Below, piece after piece: positions 1 through 6,799 of a stretch of DNA of 12,101 nt. A program made the translations under genes and the position numbers. The first letter of the stretch is position 1. Each line of letters starts with the position of its first letter. The notes beneath the pieces are model-generated. The model did no database searches. It was not told the DNA's origin and saw nothing but the letters and a program-made list of their open reading frames with translations. The stretch comes from an uncultured Saprospiraceae bacterium (GTDB taxonomy: Bacteria; Bacteroidota; Bacteroidia; Chitinophagales; Saprospiraceae), in NCBI GenBank assembly GCA_938002705.1, contig CALLAG010000068.1:1-12101 (forward strand). The letters are read 5' to 3'.

Positions 1-375
1 TGGCAGAAATCCGTAAGTGGCAAACAAGCTTATCATATCTCACTCATCGGCCAGAAGTTATTCGCTATGGCAGGGCTCTGGGATAAGTGGATATCACCTG
101 ATGGCTCAGAAATATATTCTTATACCGTAATCACCCTGGAACCCAATTCTCTCATGGCAGACATCCATGACCGTATGCCCGCTATTCTTACACCAGAACA
201 GGAAGCACTGTGGTTATCAGATGACCTGAGTCCACAACAACTATTAGACGCTATCGGACCATATCCTGATAGCGAGATGACAGCTAAGAAGGTATCTAAA
301 CGAGTCAATAATGTACGTAATAACGATATCAGATTATTAGACGATGATAAAGAAGAACAGTTGAGTTTATTCTAA
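1..375 (+). CDS. SOS response-associated peptidase (SRAP/YedK/HMCES family), 3' part
   Basis: The frame is open from base 1, so this is the C-terminal 124 residues of a longer protein; a family member is usually about 200-260 residues. The family forms a thiazolidine DNA-protein crosslink with abasic sites in single-stranded DNA through Cys2, which lies outside the window. Visible family marks are the AYHISL and FAMAGLWDKW segment (about residues 10-30 of the visible part), the TLEPNSLMADIHDRMPAIL segment containing the conserved active-site histidine (codon 166-168), and the following LTPEQEALWL. The extreme C-terminus is an acidic, charged tail ending QLSLF. The protein acts in the cytoplasm on damaged or replicating DNA. 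It precedes a LexA-like regulator on the same strand by 242 bases. The family call is firm; the peptidase label is historical. Confidence 0.9.
   Translation, partial: WQKSVSGKQAYHISLIGQKLFAMAGLWDKWISPDGSEIYSYTVITLEPNSLMADIHDRMPAILTPEQEALWLSDDLSPQQLLDAIGPYPDSEMTAKKVSKRVNNVRNNDIRLLDDDKEEQLSLF
358..372 (+). other. Putative beta-clamp-binding peptide at the SRAP C-terminus
   Basis: The last five codons before the stop encode QLSLF, which matches the bacterial sliding-clamp-binding consensus QL(S/D)LF. It sits at the end of a charged, probably disordered tail (DDDKEEQLSLF), which is where such peptides usually lie. The human relative HMCES carries a PCNA-binding motif at its C-terminus. Clamp binding here is inferred from the motif alone. 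Confidence 0.6.
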
Positions 376-617
376 GGAGTAGTAGCTTAGAGTTCTTTAT
401 AATAGACTTGTGATAATTAGATATCATTGCTGTGTATAAATGGTAATAAGATTCTAATTAATAGACTTATTACTGTCAGGAATACATTAATGTTATCAAA
501 GTGAAGTACAGTAAGCAGAGCCTTGTCGAGTCATAAAATATAAAAATGTCGAATATCTCACCTAAATAGTGGCGACTTAATCGATAATACGCTATATTGC
601 CGCTCTAAATACTGATT
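376..617 (+). promoter_or_regulatory. Non-coding leader between SRAP and the S24 repressor gene
   Basis: This is an AT-rich stretch without a credible gene. A regulator of the following type usually binds its own promoter, so operators are expected here, but I could not find a convincing dyad. What is visible is the 10-base direct repeat TAATAGACTT (400-409 and 459-468), a repeated CTAAATA near 562 and 604, and a weak dyad AATA-N5-TATT about 30 bases before the start codon. None is strong enough to name an operator. Confidence 0.3.
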
Positions 618-1367
618 ATGCTAGGCAATAACCTAAAGTACTTAAGAAAGAAACATAAACTATCACAGCAAGAACTATCAGAGACATTGGATCTTCCGAG
701 GACTACGCTGGGTGATTATGAGAGAGAGAAGACAGAACCTAATATTGCAATGCTCATCAAAATGGCTAAATATTTTGATGTTAATATAGATACATTAGTA
801 GCACAAGACATAAGTCATAATGACTACGAGGTCATGAGAAATAAAGACTTACGTATACTCGCTATCAGTGTAGATAAAAATAACGATAGCAATATAGAAT
901 TAGTCGATACTAAAGCGGAAGCTGGATACTTAGATTCCTACCATAATCCGGAGTATATTATGGATCTCCCGAAAATTGCACTCCCTAATATTCCTAAAGG
1001 CACTTATAGAGCTTTTGAGATACAAGGAGACTCTATGCTACCTATAGAATCTGGCTCTGTTATTATCTGTTCTTATATAGAAAAGTTATCAGAAGTAAAA
1101 GATGACAAAACCTATATCATAGTCAGTAAAAGAGAGGGCATGGTATATAAGAGAGTAAGAGTAGACCCTGAAGGTAATCGCCTTATATTAATATCCGATA
1201 ATACGCTGTACCTACCATACAAAATTGTATTCTCAGATATAGATGAGATCTGGCAATATCATGCTCACGTAAGCTTCTCAGATGATCTTCAGGATATGGA
1301 AAAAATGGAAGCACAGATTATAGATATACACAAAAAGGTCAATGATCTACACGATCGTCTAAATTAA
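618..1367 (+). CDS. LexA-like XRE-S24 self-cleaving transcriptional repressor
   Basis: The 249-residue protein has an N-terminal XRE-type helix-turn-helix (about residues 3-62, LSQQELSETLDLPRTTLGDYE) and a C-terminal S24/LexA-type peptidase domain (about 98-215). The self-cleavage machinery is intact: scissile Ala102-Gly103 in KAEAGYLD, nucleophile Ser139 in EIQGDSMLP, and the general-base lysine Lys178 in GMVYKRV. A short amphipathic helix follows (about 225-249), which could support dimerisation. By family knowledge, such proteins repress damage-inducible genes until RecA-ssDNA triggers cleavage. The neighbouring SRAP gene fits an SOS-like role, and the gene may be autoregulated. It is not canonical LexA, whose N-domain is a winged helix. 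The ATG start is preceded by AT-rich sequence without a Shine-Dalgarno motif. It ends two bases before the converging gene at 1370. Confidence 0.9.
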   Translation: MLGNNLKYLRKKHKLSQQELSETLDLPRTTLGDYEREKTEPNIAMLIKMAKYFDVNIDTLVAQDISHNDYEVMRNKDLRILAISVDKNNDSNIELVDTKAEAGYLDSYHNPEYIMDLPKIALPNIPKGTYRAFEIQGDSMLPIESGSVIICSYIEKLSEVKDDKTYIIVSKREGMVYKRVRVDPEGNRLILISDNTLYLPYKIVFSDIDEIWQYHAHVSFSDDLQDMEKMEAQIIDIHKKVNDLHDRLN

Positions 1368-1369
1368 TA

Positions 1370-2809
1370 TTAGTAAGTAATCTTAACCAAGTTAAGATCA
1401 TAGTTTTTCTCACTAGGAATCAATATCGAGTTAGCACTTAATTGCATAGCATCACCGAATCGTAATTTCATATTCTGGTACTGTGTGCTTAGTAGGCTGT
1501 TACGAGCTATCCTGCCAGTAGGATCCATGAGATATTCGCTTACAGTGCTGTTCTTTTTTATATCATCATTATATATAAATCTGAGTCGCGAAGGTGTCTT
1601 CATAACATAGAATGAAGAATATACTGCATCGTCATCTTGAGAAAACTGCTTTTTATATAAGACCTTGGACCAATCGATAGACATCTCTGGATTTACATTT
1701 ATAACAACAATATCTTCATTATAATAGTCTACCCATCCTCGTCGAGAGTATGAAGAACTAGCGTTACGAGAATATGTAGAATTATAAGGACTCCTTCTAG
1801 AGAAGTTTTTAGTTATCTCAGAGATAACTAAAGCACCACCATCATTCCTTAGTATGACTTCTTTGACTTCAAGATCATCAAAGACATGTTTTCTATTTCT
1901 CTTTTTTCCCTGAAGTAACTCTGCTCCTAGAGAAGAAGTATACGGTATATATTGCGGTGGCTCAGTGCCTAATAATTTATTGATATTCTTTTTAAAGAAA
2001 TACATACCCTTGACTTCTTTGCCCTTTTTATCAGCATAAGTGCCACATACGATGACATTCAGATTTTGATTATCATATTTAAAGAAAACATTCCTCAAGA
2101 TATGTCCTGTCAAGTCTATGTTAAAATTAAACTGAGTATTGTTACTGGGATTAAGAAGTACAAAATCAAGCCTATCTACATCAAAATTGCTGTTCTTAAC
2201 TTGCATCAGTAGCCTACCATCATTAGTCACGACGATATTCTTAAAGTCTCTATAATCTTTGCCAGGAAAAAGAACAACCTGATGCCAGGTGATCGCTTTC
2301 TGCCGACAGTTATAAAGGATGAATCGAACTTGATTCTCATTATTAATCGTTGTCAGCAGAATCTTAGATTTATCTTCGGAGATACTGTGAGAGAATCTTC
2401 GTTTAATTTCTTTTTTATGAATCTTGGTCAATGTAGTGCTATCTATGAGCCTTACAACCTTATCATACTCTCTGAGCCTGAGGACGAGGGAGTCTTTCTC
2501 CAGATATCCATATATCATCTGGAAAGCTGTATCCTGACCTAATATGGCGTAGACATCTGCTTTTTTCTTTTCAAAGATAAACTCTGAAAACTGCGTATGT
2601 TCCATATCCTCATTATAGACATCTATCTCTTTACTGAAGCCCTTGTCACGATATATAAGTATCCTATCATCTATCTGGCCGAGTAACTCATATGAGAAGT
2701 AGTTACGTATACTCAGCTCATCAGAGATAGATACCTCTTGTGATGTAGCTACACCGCTGATAGCAGTAATAAGAATAGAGACAATTATGACGTTTTTGTA
2801 CAGAGGCAT
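1370..2809 (-). CDS. Exported protein of unknown function, probably beta-rich
   Basis: I do not recognise a named family. The frame is open back to 2911, but I chose the ATG at 2809 because it gives a clean signal peptide (MPLYKN, then the hydrophobic VIIVSILITAISGVA, then a polar TSQE junction) and removes a 10-base overlap with ftcD. The 479-residue product is then mostly alternating beta-type segments with repeated phrases such as IVVTNDGRLLMQVK, VILRNDGGALVISE and DIVVINVNPEMSIDWSKVLYKKQ. This pattern resembles secreted propeller-like proteins of Bacteroidota. A serine/arginine/tyrosine-rich loop (NSTYSRNASSSYSRR) interrupts the second half. No membrane segment follows the signal and no C-terminal sorting domain is seen, so a periplasmic or outer-surface location is inferred. 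The gene stands alone and converges on the S24 gene with two bases between the stops. Confidence 0.6.
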   Translation of the reverse strand: MPLYKNVIIVSILITAISGVATSQEVSISDELSIRNYFSYELLGQIDDRILIYRDKGFSKEIDVYNEDMEHTQFSEFIFEKKKADVYAILGQDTAFQMIYGYLEKDSLVLRLREYDKVVRLIDSTTLTKIHKKEIKRRFSHSISEDKSKILLTTINNENQVRFILYNCRQKAITWHQVVLFPGKDYRDFKNIVVTNDGRLLMQVKNSNFDVDRLDFVLLNPSNNTQFNFNIDLTGHILRNVFFKYDNQNLNVIVCGTYADKKGKEVKGMYFFKKNINKLLGTEPPQYIPYTSSLGAELLQGKKRNRKHVFDDLEVKEVILRNDGGALVISEITKNFSRRSPYNSTYSRNASSSYSRRGWVDYYNEDIVVINVNPEMSIDWSKVLYKKQFSQDDDAVYSSFYVMKTPSRLRFIYNDDIKKNSTVSEYLMDPTGRIARNSLLSTQYQNMKLRFGDAMQLSANSILIPSEKNYDLNLVKITY

Positions 2810-2901
2810 TAGGTTTATTAAATCACTTCTTAGAAAAAAGTACTCGCTTCGTAGGAGCTTGGATAAAAATACATATACTTTTACTTTAAAATCAAGATAA
2901 T
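2810..2901. promoter_or_regulatory. Divergent promoter region between the exported protein gene and ftcD
   Basis: These 92 bases separate two divergent starts. On the minus strand, TACTTTTTT (2842 down to 2834) resembles the Bacteroidota -7 element TAnnTTTG and lies 25 bases from the start at 2809. On the plus strand, TTG at 2859-2861 and TACTTTA at 2882-2888 are 20 bases apart and could serve ftcD with a very short leader. Both are pattern matches in AT-rich DNA. Confidence 0.35.
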
Positions 2902-4596
2902 ATGTCAGCAAAGCGATTAATCGAATGTGTTCCTAACTTTAGCGAAGGCGCTAATACTAAAATCATCAAATCTATCACTGATGAGATAGAAACGGTCAAA
3001 GGTGTCAAGTTATTAGATGTAGACCCAGGAGTCGCGACTAACAGAACAGTAGTGACATTCGTAGGAGAACCAGACGACGTCATAGAAGCGGCATATTTAG
3101 CTATTAAGAAAGCTTCAGAACTCATAGATATGAGCCAGCATAAAGGAGAGCACCCACGTATGGGGGCCACTGATGTATGTCCGCTGATACCTATCTCTAA
3201 CATTAGTATGGAAGAGACTGTCGCTTACGCTGAAAAATTAGCCAAGCGAGTAGGAGAAGATCTTAACATTCCCGTATATCTCTACGAATCAGCTGCCAAA
3301 AATAAAGAAAGAAAAAACCTCGCTAATATAAGAGCTGGCGAGTATGAAGGTTTCGGAACTAAAATAAAAGAAGCTCAGTGGAAGCCTGACTATGGCCCAG
3401 CAGAACAACACATCAAAGCTGGAACTACAGCCATAGGAGCAAGAGACTTCTTGATAGCCTATAATGTCAATCTTAATACAACTTCTGTAAGAAAGGCCAA
3501 CTCTATAGCCTTCGATATAAGAGAGAAAGGCCGCGTCAAACGAGAAGGTCACCCTATCACAGGGACTATACTCAGAGATGCAGCGGGAGAGCCCCTCAGA
3601 GTGCCAGGTATGCTTAAGTCTGTCAAAGCCATAGGCTGGTATATAGACGAATATAAAGTCGCTCAGATATCTATGAATATTACAGATATCAAAGTGACAA
3701 GCCTACATGAAGCATTCGAAGCGACATGTACGAGTGCACAGAACAGAGGCATCAGAGTCACTGGCTCAGAACTTGTCGGACTTGTCCCCAAAAAGGTAAT
3801 GATAGATGCTGGACAATACTTCCTCAGGAAGCAAGGCAAGTCAGTAGGTATCTCAGAATCAGAAATTATCCATATCGCAATCAAGTCCTTGGGCTTAGAT
3901 GAGCTCGGACCATTCGATCCTAAGTCTAAGATTATAGAATACTTATTAGAGGATGAGAGTGATCGTCCGTTAGTCCATACTTCAGTCAGACAATTTGCTG
4001 ATGAGACAGCATCAGAAAGCCCTGCACCTGGAGGTGGTAGCATAGCCGCATATTCTGGAGCGTTAGGTGCTGCACTCGGTACCATGGTCGCTAACTTATC
4101 ATCTGTCAAGAGAGGATGGGATGACAAGTGGGAATACTTCTCAGACTATGCAGATCAGGGACAGCAACTTAAAGACGAACTTCTATTCTTAGTAGATGAA
4201 GACACACATGCATTCAATAATATCATAGATGCTATACGACTACCTAAAGCAACTGATGTAGAAAAGTCAGAAAGAAAAAAAGCGATAGAAGCTGCTACCA
4301 AAAATGCAATCGAAGTACCTCTAAGAGTAATGCGATCTGCCTATAATAATTATGAGTTACTTAAGGTCATGTGTGACAATGGTAACCCTGCCTCTATATC
4401 AGATGTCGGTGTCGGAGCTTTGTGTACGCATACCGCTATACATGGTGCCTATCTCAATGTCATCATCAACTGTAAAGATCTCAAAGATGATGACTATGTC
4501 AGTACCAAACTTGCTGATGCTGATGCTATATTATCAAAATCAGCGGCTATGCAAAAGGAACTATTAGCTCAAGTGGAAGCTGTTATCAAAAAGTAA
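2902..4596 (+). CDS. ftcD: Bifunctional glutamate formimidoyltransferase / formimidoyl-THF cyclodeaminase
   Basis: The 564-residue protein joins both enzymes of the last step of histidine breakdown. The transferase moves the formimino group from N-formiminoglutamate to tetrahydrofolate, and the cyclodeaminase then releases ammonia to give methenyl-THF. The transferase domain spans about 1-340, with IECVPNFSEG at the start and KGEHPRMGATDVCP around the catalytic His84. After a short linker, the cyclodeaminase domain spans about 362-564 with FADETASESPAPGGGSIAAYSGALGAALG (366-393), VDEDTHAF (431-438) and NPASISDVGVGA (495-506). This is the full length and order of the fused vertebrate-type enzyme, common in Bacteroidota. 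No other histidine-utilisation gene (hutH, hutU, hutI) is in the window. The ATG start fits the family N-terminus. A DUF1801 gene follows after 12 bases. Confidence 0.96.
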   Translation: MSAKRLIECVPNFSEGANTKIIKSITDEIETVKGVKLLDVDPGVATNRTVVTFVGEPDDVIEAAYLAIKKASELIDMSQHKGEHPRMGATDVCPLIPISNISMEETVAYAEKLAKRVGEDLNIPVYLYESAAKNKERKNLANIRAGEYEGFGTKIKEAQWKPDYGPAEQHIKAGTTAIGARDFLIAYNVNLNTTSVRKANSIAFDIREKGRVKREGHPITGTILRDAAGEPLRVPGMLKSVKAIGWYIDEYKVAQISMNITDIKVTSLHEAFEATCTSAQNRGIRVTGSELVGLVPKKVMIDAGQYFLRKQGKSVGISESEIIHIAIKSLGLDELGPFDPKSKIIEYLLEDESDRPLVHTSVRQFADETASESPAPGGGSIAAYSGALGAALGTMVANLSSVKRGWDDKWEYFSDYADQGQQLKDELLFLVDEDTHAFNNIIDAIRLPKATDVEKSERKKAIEAATKNAIEVPLRVMRSAYNNYELLKVMCDNGNPASISDVGVGALCTHTAIHGAYLNVIINCKDLKDDDYVSTKLADADAILSKSAAMQKELLAQVEAVIKK

Positions 4597-4608
4597 CGGC
4601 GACATATT

Positions 4609-4968
4609 TTGGATAATGGATTTGATATATTCGTAGACCGTATATCTGAAAATCAAAGAGAGATCACCTACTTACTGCATGATCAGTTTATGTCCTATCC
4701 TGGAGTACAGTGTAAGATTAGGTTTAAGATTCCATTCTACTACTATCGTAGCTGGCTATGCTATCTTAATCCTGTCAAAGGTGATAAAATAGAGTTGTGC
4801 TATATACATGGGCGTATCGTCACTGATAGTTCTGGAATCTTAGACGCTAAGGGTCGTAAGAAGATCTCAGGTGTCATGATTACAGATATCAAATCTATAC
4901 CAATAGAAGCCGTACATGAGATATTCTCAGAGTCTATAATTATAGATAAAGAGCTTAAGGGGAAGTAA
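4609..4968 (+). CDS. DUF1801 (YdhG-like) domain protein
   Basis: This is a small 119-residue cytoplasmic protein. Its pattern, FDIFVDRISENQREITYLLHDQF followed by KIRFKIPFYYYRSWLCYLNP, then IELCYIHGR and LDAKGRKKISG, matches the DUF1801 fold. The function of that family is unknown, and the conserved aromatic and basic residues suggest a small ligand or nucleic-acid surface. The start is TTG at 4609: no in-frame ATG precedes it, and the next in-frame Met (residue 28) would cut the first family helix. It lies 12 bases behind ftcD and is probably co-transcribed. No functional link to histidine breakdown is visible. The palindromic repeat begins 17 bases after its stop. Confidence 0.75.
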   Translation: MDNGFDIFVDRISENQREITYLLHDQFMSYPGVQCKIRFKIPFYYYRSWLCYLNPVKGDKIELCYIHGRIVTDSSGILDAKGRKKISGVMITDIKSIPIEAVHEIFSESIIIDKELKGK

Positions 4969-4985
4969 GCATTATATCCATTTTT

Positions 4986-5102
4986 CTTTTCATCTTGAGC
5001 TTGCCGAAAGATCTTCAGTAGCAATAGAGTGAGTTCTACTATTAACCTCTATTCTATCACGGCTGGAGATCTTTCGACTCATGCTTCGCTCAAGATGAAA
5101 AG
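4986..5102. repeat. Imperfect intergenic palindrome with REP-like CATCTTGAGC...CGAAAGATCT motif
   Basis: Two arms face each other. CTTTTCATCTTGAGC (4986-5000) is the perfect complement of 5088-5102. The inner block CGAAAGATCT (5005-5014) is the perfect complement of 5067-5076. The right arm carries seven more bases between its two blocks than the left, and the centre of about 50 bases is unpaired. The blocks resemble the CTTGAGC-GAAG-TCGAAAGATC type of intergenic repeat that I recall as scattered through many Bacteroidota genomes. It lies between the ends of two converging genes, so it could also act as a bidirectional terminator-like structure. No second copy is in the window. The rest of the gap (5103-5251) shows nothing I can name. 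Confidence 0.75.
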
Positions 5103-5251
5103 GGCGATAGTGCTTGTCATCGTTATATATACACAGGTTAATAAATTGCTGAAGCTTGACCTATCTGAATTTGATGCTGAAAGAATCACACCTATCAGTC
5201 CTCTAGTGGAGACTTCTTAAAGCGGGAGAAATGGCTACAAACTATTAAGCC

Positions 5252-5788
5252 TTAAATATTAGGCAACACCCTCGGCCGCTTGAAGATAGGCACTGTAGAA
5301 CAAGGCTCCCCATACATGATACTCTGTGCATAGCCTTTAAGTCGGCTCGTGAGTAATGCATACGCAATCGGAGGGACTGGCTTATTACTACAACCTTTGA
5401 TGACGACTCTTTTCTCTTGGTAAGTTGTCAGGTCAAGACCTGCTACTACATTAGCATAATGATATTGTAGATATTCTGATTGTGTGCCTTGAAAAATAGT
5501 CTCTGCTATATCAGTAAGATATGATGCGACTAACATATATGCCCATACAGGTATGATGGCATCTGTAGAATTATATACTAAGACAATTTTATTATTATAA
5601 ATCGACCAATCTATCTCTTTGAGTGCAGATCTGAAATCTTTTTCTTTTAATATGAGTTCTTTGAATAGGTATGGCTTGATGTCAAAAACGGCTATATCAT
5701 TATGAGGATAGTAGTCCTCTAAGTTGATGACTTCGATGCCGCTGTTAGCGACTCGGTTAACTAATGGTCCACTTGTTATGTCTTTCAA
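5252..5788 (-). CDS. DUF2480 family protein
   Basis: This 178-residue protein matches the DUF2480 family, largely confined to Bacteroidota. The marks are NRVANSGIEVINLEDYYP near the N-terminus, the central VFDIKPYLFKELILKEKDFR and DWS, STDAIIPVWAYMLVASYL, and two cysteine-containing motifs, KGCSNKPVPP (131-140) and YGEPCSTVPIFK (159-170), with Cys133 and Cys163. The function is unknown. I recall homologues beside sufE/SufT-type genes in flavobacterial suf clusters, which with the two cysteines hints at Fe-S assembly, but no suf gene is here. No ATG is available upstream before a stop; the TTG at 5788 gives the family-typical beginning and is the best start. A candidate promoter lies 18-50 bases upstream. 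The 100-base gap to scpB suggests a separate transcript. Confidence 0.85.
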   Translation of the reverse strand: MKDITSGPLVNRVANSGIEVINLEDYYPHNDIAVFDIKPYLFKELILKEKDFRSALKEIDWSIYNNKIVLVYNSTDAIIPVWAYMLVASYLTDIAETIFQGTQSEYLQYHYANVVAGLDLTTYQEKRVVIKGCSNKPVPPIAYALLTSRLKGYAQSIMYGEPCSTVPIFKRPRVLPNI

Positions 5789-5806
5789 TGGTATAATTTT
5801 TTTTAT

Positions 5807-5837
5807 AAAAAAGTACTACTGATTCGGTAGCCAAAAA
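5807..5837 (-). promoter_or_regulatory. Candidate housekeeping promoter of the DUF2480 gene
   Basis: On the minus strand, TTTTTG (5837 down to 5832) is followed after 16 bases by TACTTTTTT (5815 down to 5807). This resembles the Bacteroidota -33 TTTG / -7 TAnnTTTG promoter, with a spacer slightly shorter than usual and a final T instead of G. Transcription would begin only a few bases before the TTG start, giving a very short leader. The same AGTACTTTTTT string precedes the minus-strand gene starting at 2809. Confidence 0.4.
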
Positions 5838-5888
5838 GTTATATTTAAATGCTCAAGTGCTCTTACCATTCACACTAAAATACTGACC

Positions 5889-6452
5889 TTATTCCTCTTC
5901 CTTAAGACCTACTGTATTCTCTTCTATCTCAAACTCCTTAAGCTTTGGTAGTTCTGTAAGGTTTTTAAGACCGAAATGGTTCAAAAATTTCTCAGTAGTT
6001 CCATAAAGAAGTGGTCTTCCGGGGCCTTCATCACGCCCAGCGATCACTATTAGTTCTTTTTCTAATAATTTCTGGATGCTATAATCACAGTTGACACCTC
6101 TTATGCCTTCTATAGATGACTTAGCTACAGGCTGCTTATATGATATAATCGCTAATGTCTCCAGTGCTGACTTAGACAGTTTTCTCTTAGATTCTATTCT
6201 TAGATGCTGACTGAGTAATGGATAGTAAGCTCCCTTAGTCATAAACTGAAATCCATCAGCGATCTCAAGTACCTCGAATGAATGCTGAGGGTCACTGTAC
6301 TTGACCTTAAGCTCTTCTATCGCTTCTACTATCTCTTCTTCCTTGAAGTTATTCTCAAAGTGAGTATTCAGCGTCAGCTTGAGTGTCTTAATAGAGATCG
6401 CTCTATCAGATGCAAAAATGAGACTTTCTATATATAGACTTAAACTTTCCAC
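5889..6452 (-). CDS. scpB: Segregation and condensation protein B
   Basis: ScpB is the dimeric kleisin-associated winged-helix subunit that joins ScpA and SMC in the bacterial condensin complex on the nucleoid. The 187-residue length is normal. The first winged helix (about 5-80) opens with LYIESLIFASDRAISIKTLK. The second (about 90-160) shows the strongly conserved KRKLSKSALETLAIISYKQPVAKSSIEGIRGVN, LLEKELIVIAGRDEGPGRPLLYGTTEKFLNHFGL. An acidic tail follows (EFEIEENTVGLKEEE). The start is GTG at 6452: no ATG lies in frame upstream, and it gives the correct family N-terminus. It follows the tail-anchored protein gene by only eight bases, so the two are very likely co-transcribed. scpA is not in the window. 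Confidence 0.96.
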   Translation of the reverse strand: MESLSLYIESLIFASDRAISIKTLKLTLNTHFENNFKEEEIVEAIEELKVKYSDPQHSFEVLEIADGFQFMTKGAYYPLLSQHLRIESKRKLSKSALETLAIISYKQPVAKSSIEGIRGVNCDYSIQKLLEKELIVIAGRDEGPGRPLLYGTTEKFLNHFGLKNLTELPKLKEFEIEENTVGLKEEE

Positions 6453-6460
6453 AATTATGA

Positions 6461-6799
6461 TTAAATGAATAGAATGACTAATAAATTAAGCGCAATGATA
6501 AGCAGTATTAAAGGTATCCAAAAATGCTTTGTGAATATTTTTTCTTGGTCAGCGACTTCAGGAATCTTTTGTGGCGTAAGTACATATTCAAATTGGGTAC
6601 TTTCTTTTTTGATATTGAATTCAATCAATTGATTCTCAATGTAAAAGTTGAAGCTCCGTGGCTCTTTCTGGCTGAATTCTATCATCGTGACATCACTATT
6701 AACAAAAAATATGAGGTGTCCAGAATCCTCTCCATGATACATATCTAATGCATATGGACGACCTGAAGGCGCATAATATTTCCAATTAAGTTGTGCCAC
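6461..6799 (-). CDS. Small tail-anchored membrane protein of unknown function
   Basis: I do not recognise this 112-residue protein. The first 90 residues are soluble and beta-like (LNWKYYAPSGRPYALDMYHGEDSGHLIFFVNSDVTMIEFSQ). The last 20 or so (about 92-112, FWIPLILLIIALNLLVILFI) form one very hydrophobic segment ending exactly at the C-terminus. That is the layout of a tail-anchored protein with its soluble domain in the cytoplasm, as there is no signal peptide. The start is GTG at 6799, with a weak purine-rich AAGGG seven bases ahead. Its stop lies eight bases before the scpB start, so it is likely the first gene of a two-gene unit with scpB. Codon use looks like its neighbours. It could be a membrane link for chromosome-related machinery, but only its position suggests that. 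Confidence 0.65.
   Translation of the reverse strand: MAQLNWKYYAPSGRPYALDMYHGEDSGHLIFFVNSDVTMIEFSQKEPRSFNFYIENQLIEFNIKKESTQFEYVLTPQKIPEVADQEKIFTKHFWIPLILLIIALNLLVILFI

Noticed and set aside
376..617. Possible SOS box or operator for the S24 repressor
   Set aside because: Only a 10-base direct repeat and weak dyads are present; none has the symmetry or repetition expected of an operator.
2810..2911. N-terminal 34-residue extension of the exported protein gene
   Set aside because: It would overlap the ftcD start and place a charged stretch ahead of a clear signal peptide; the ATG at 2809 explains the sequence better.
5029..5220. A 63-codon plus-strand reading frame
   Set aside because: It starts in the centre of the palindromic repeat and runs through its right arm, has no family resemblance, and its composition does not look like a gene.
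5236..5251. GCCT...AGGC dyad at the end of the DUF2480 gene
   Set aside because: Four pairs with mismatches inside and overlap with the stop codon; likely chance in AT-rich DNA.
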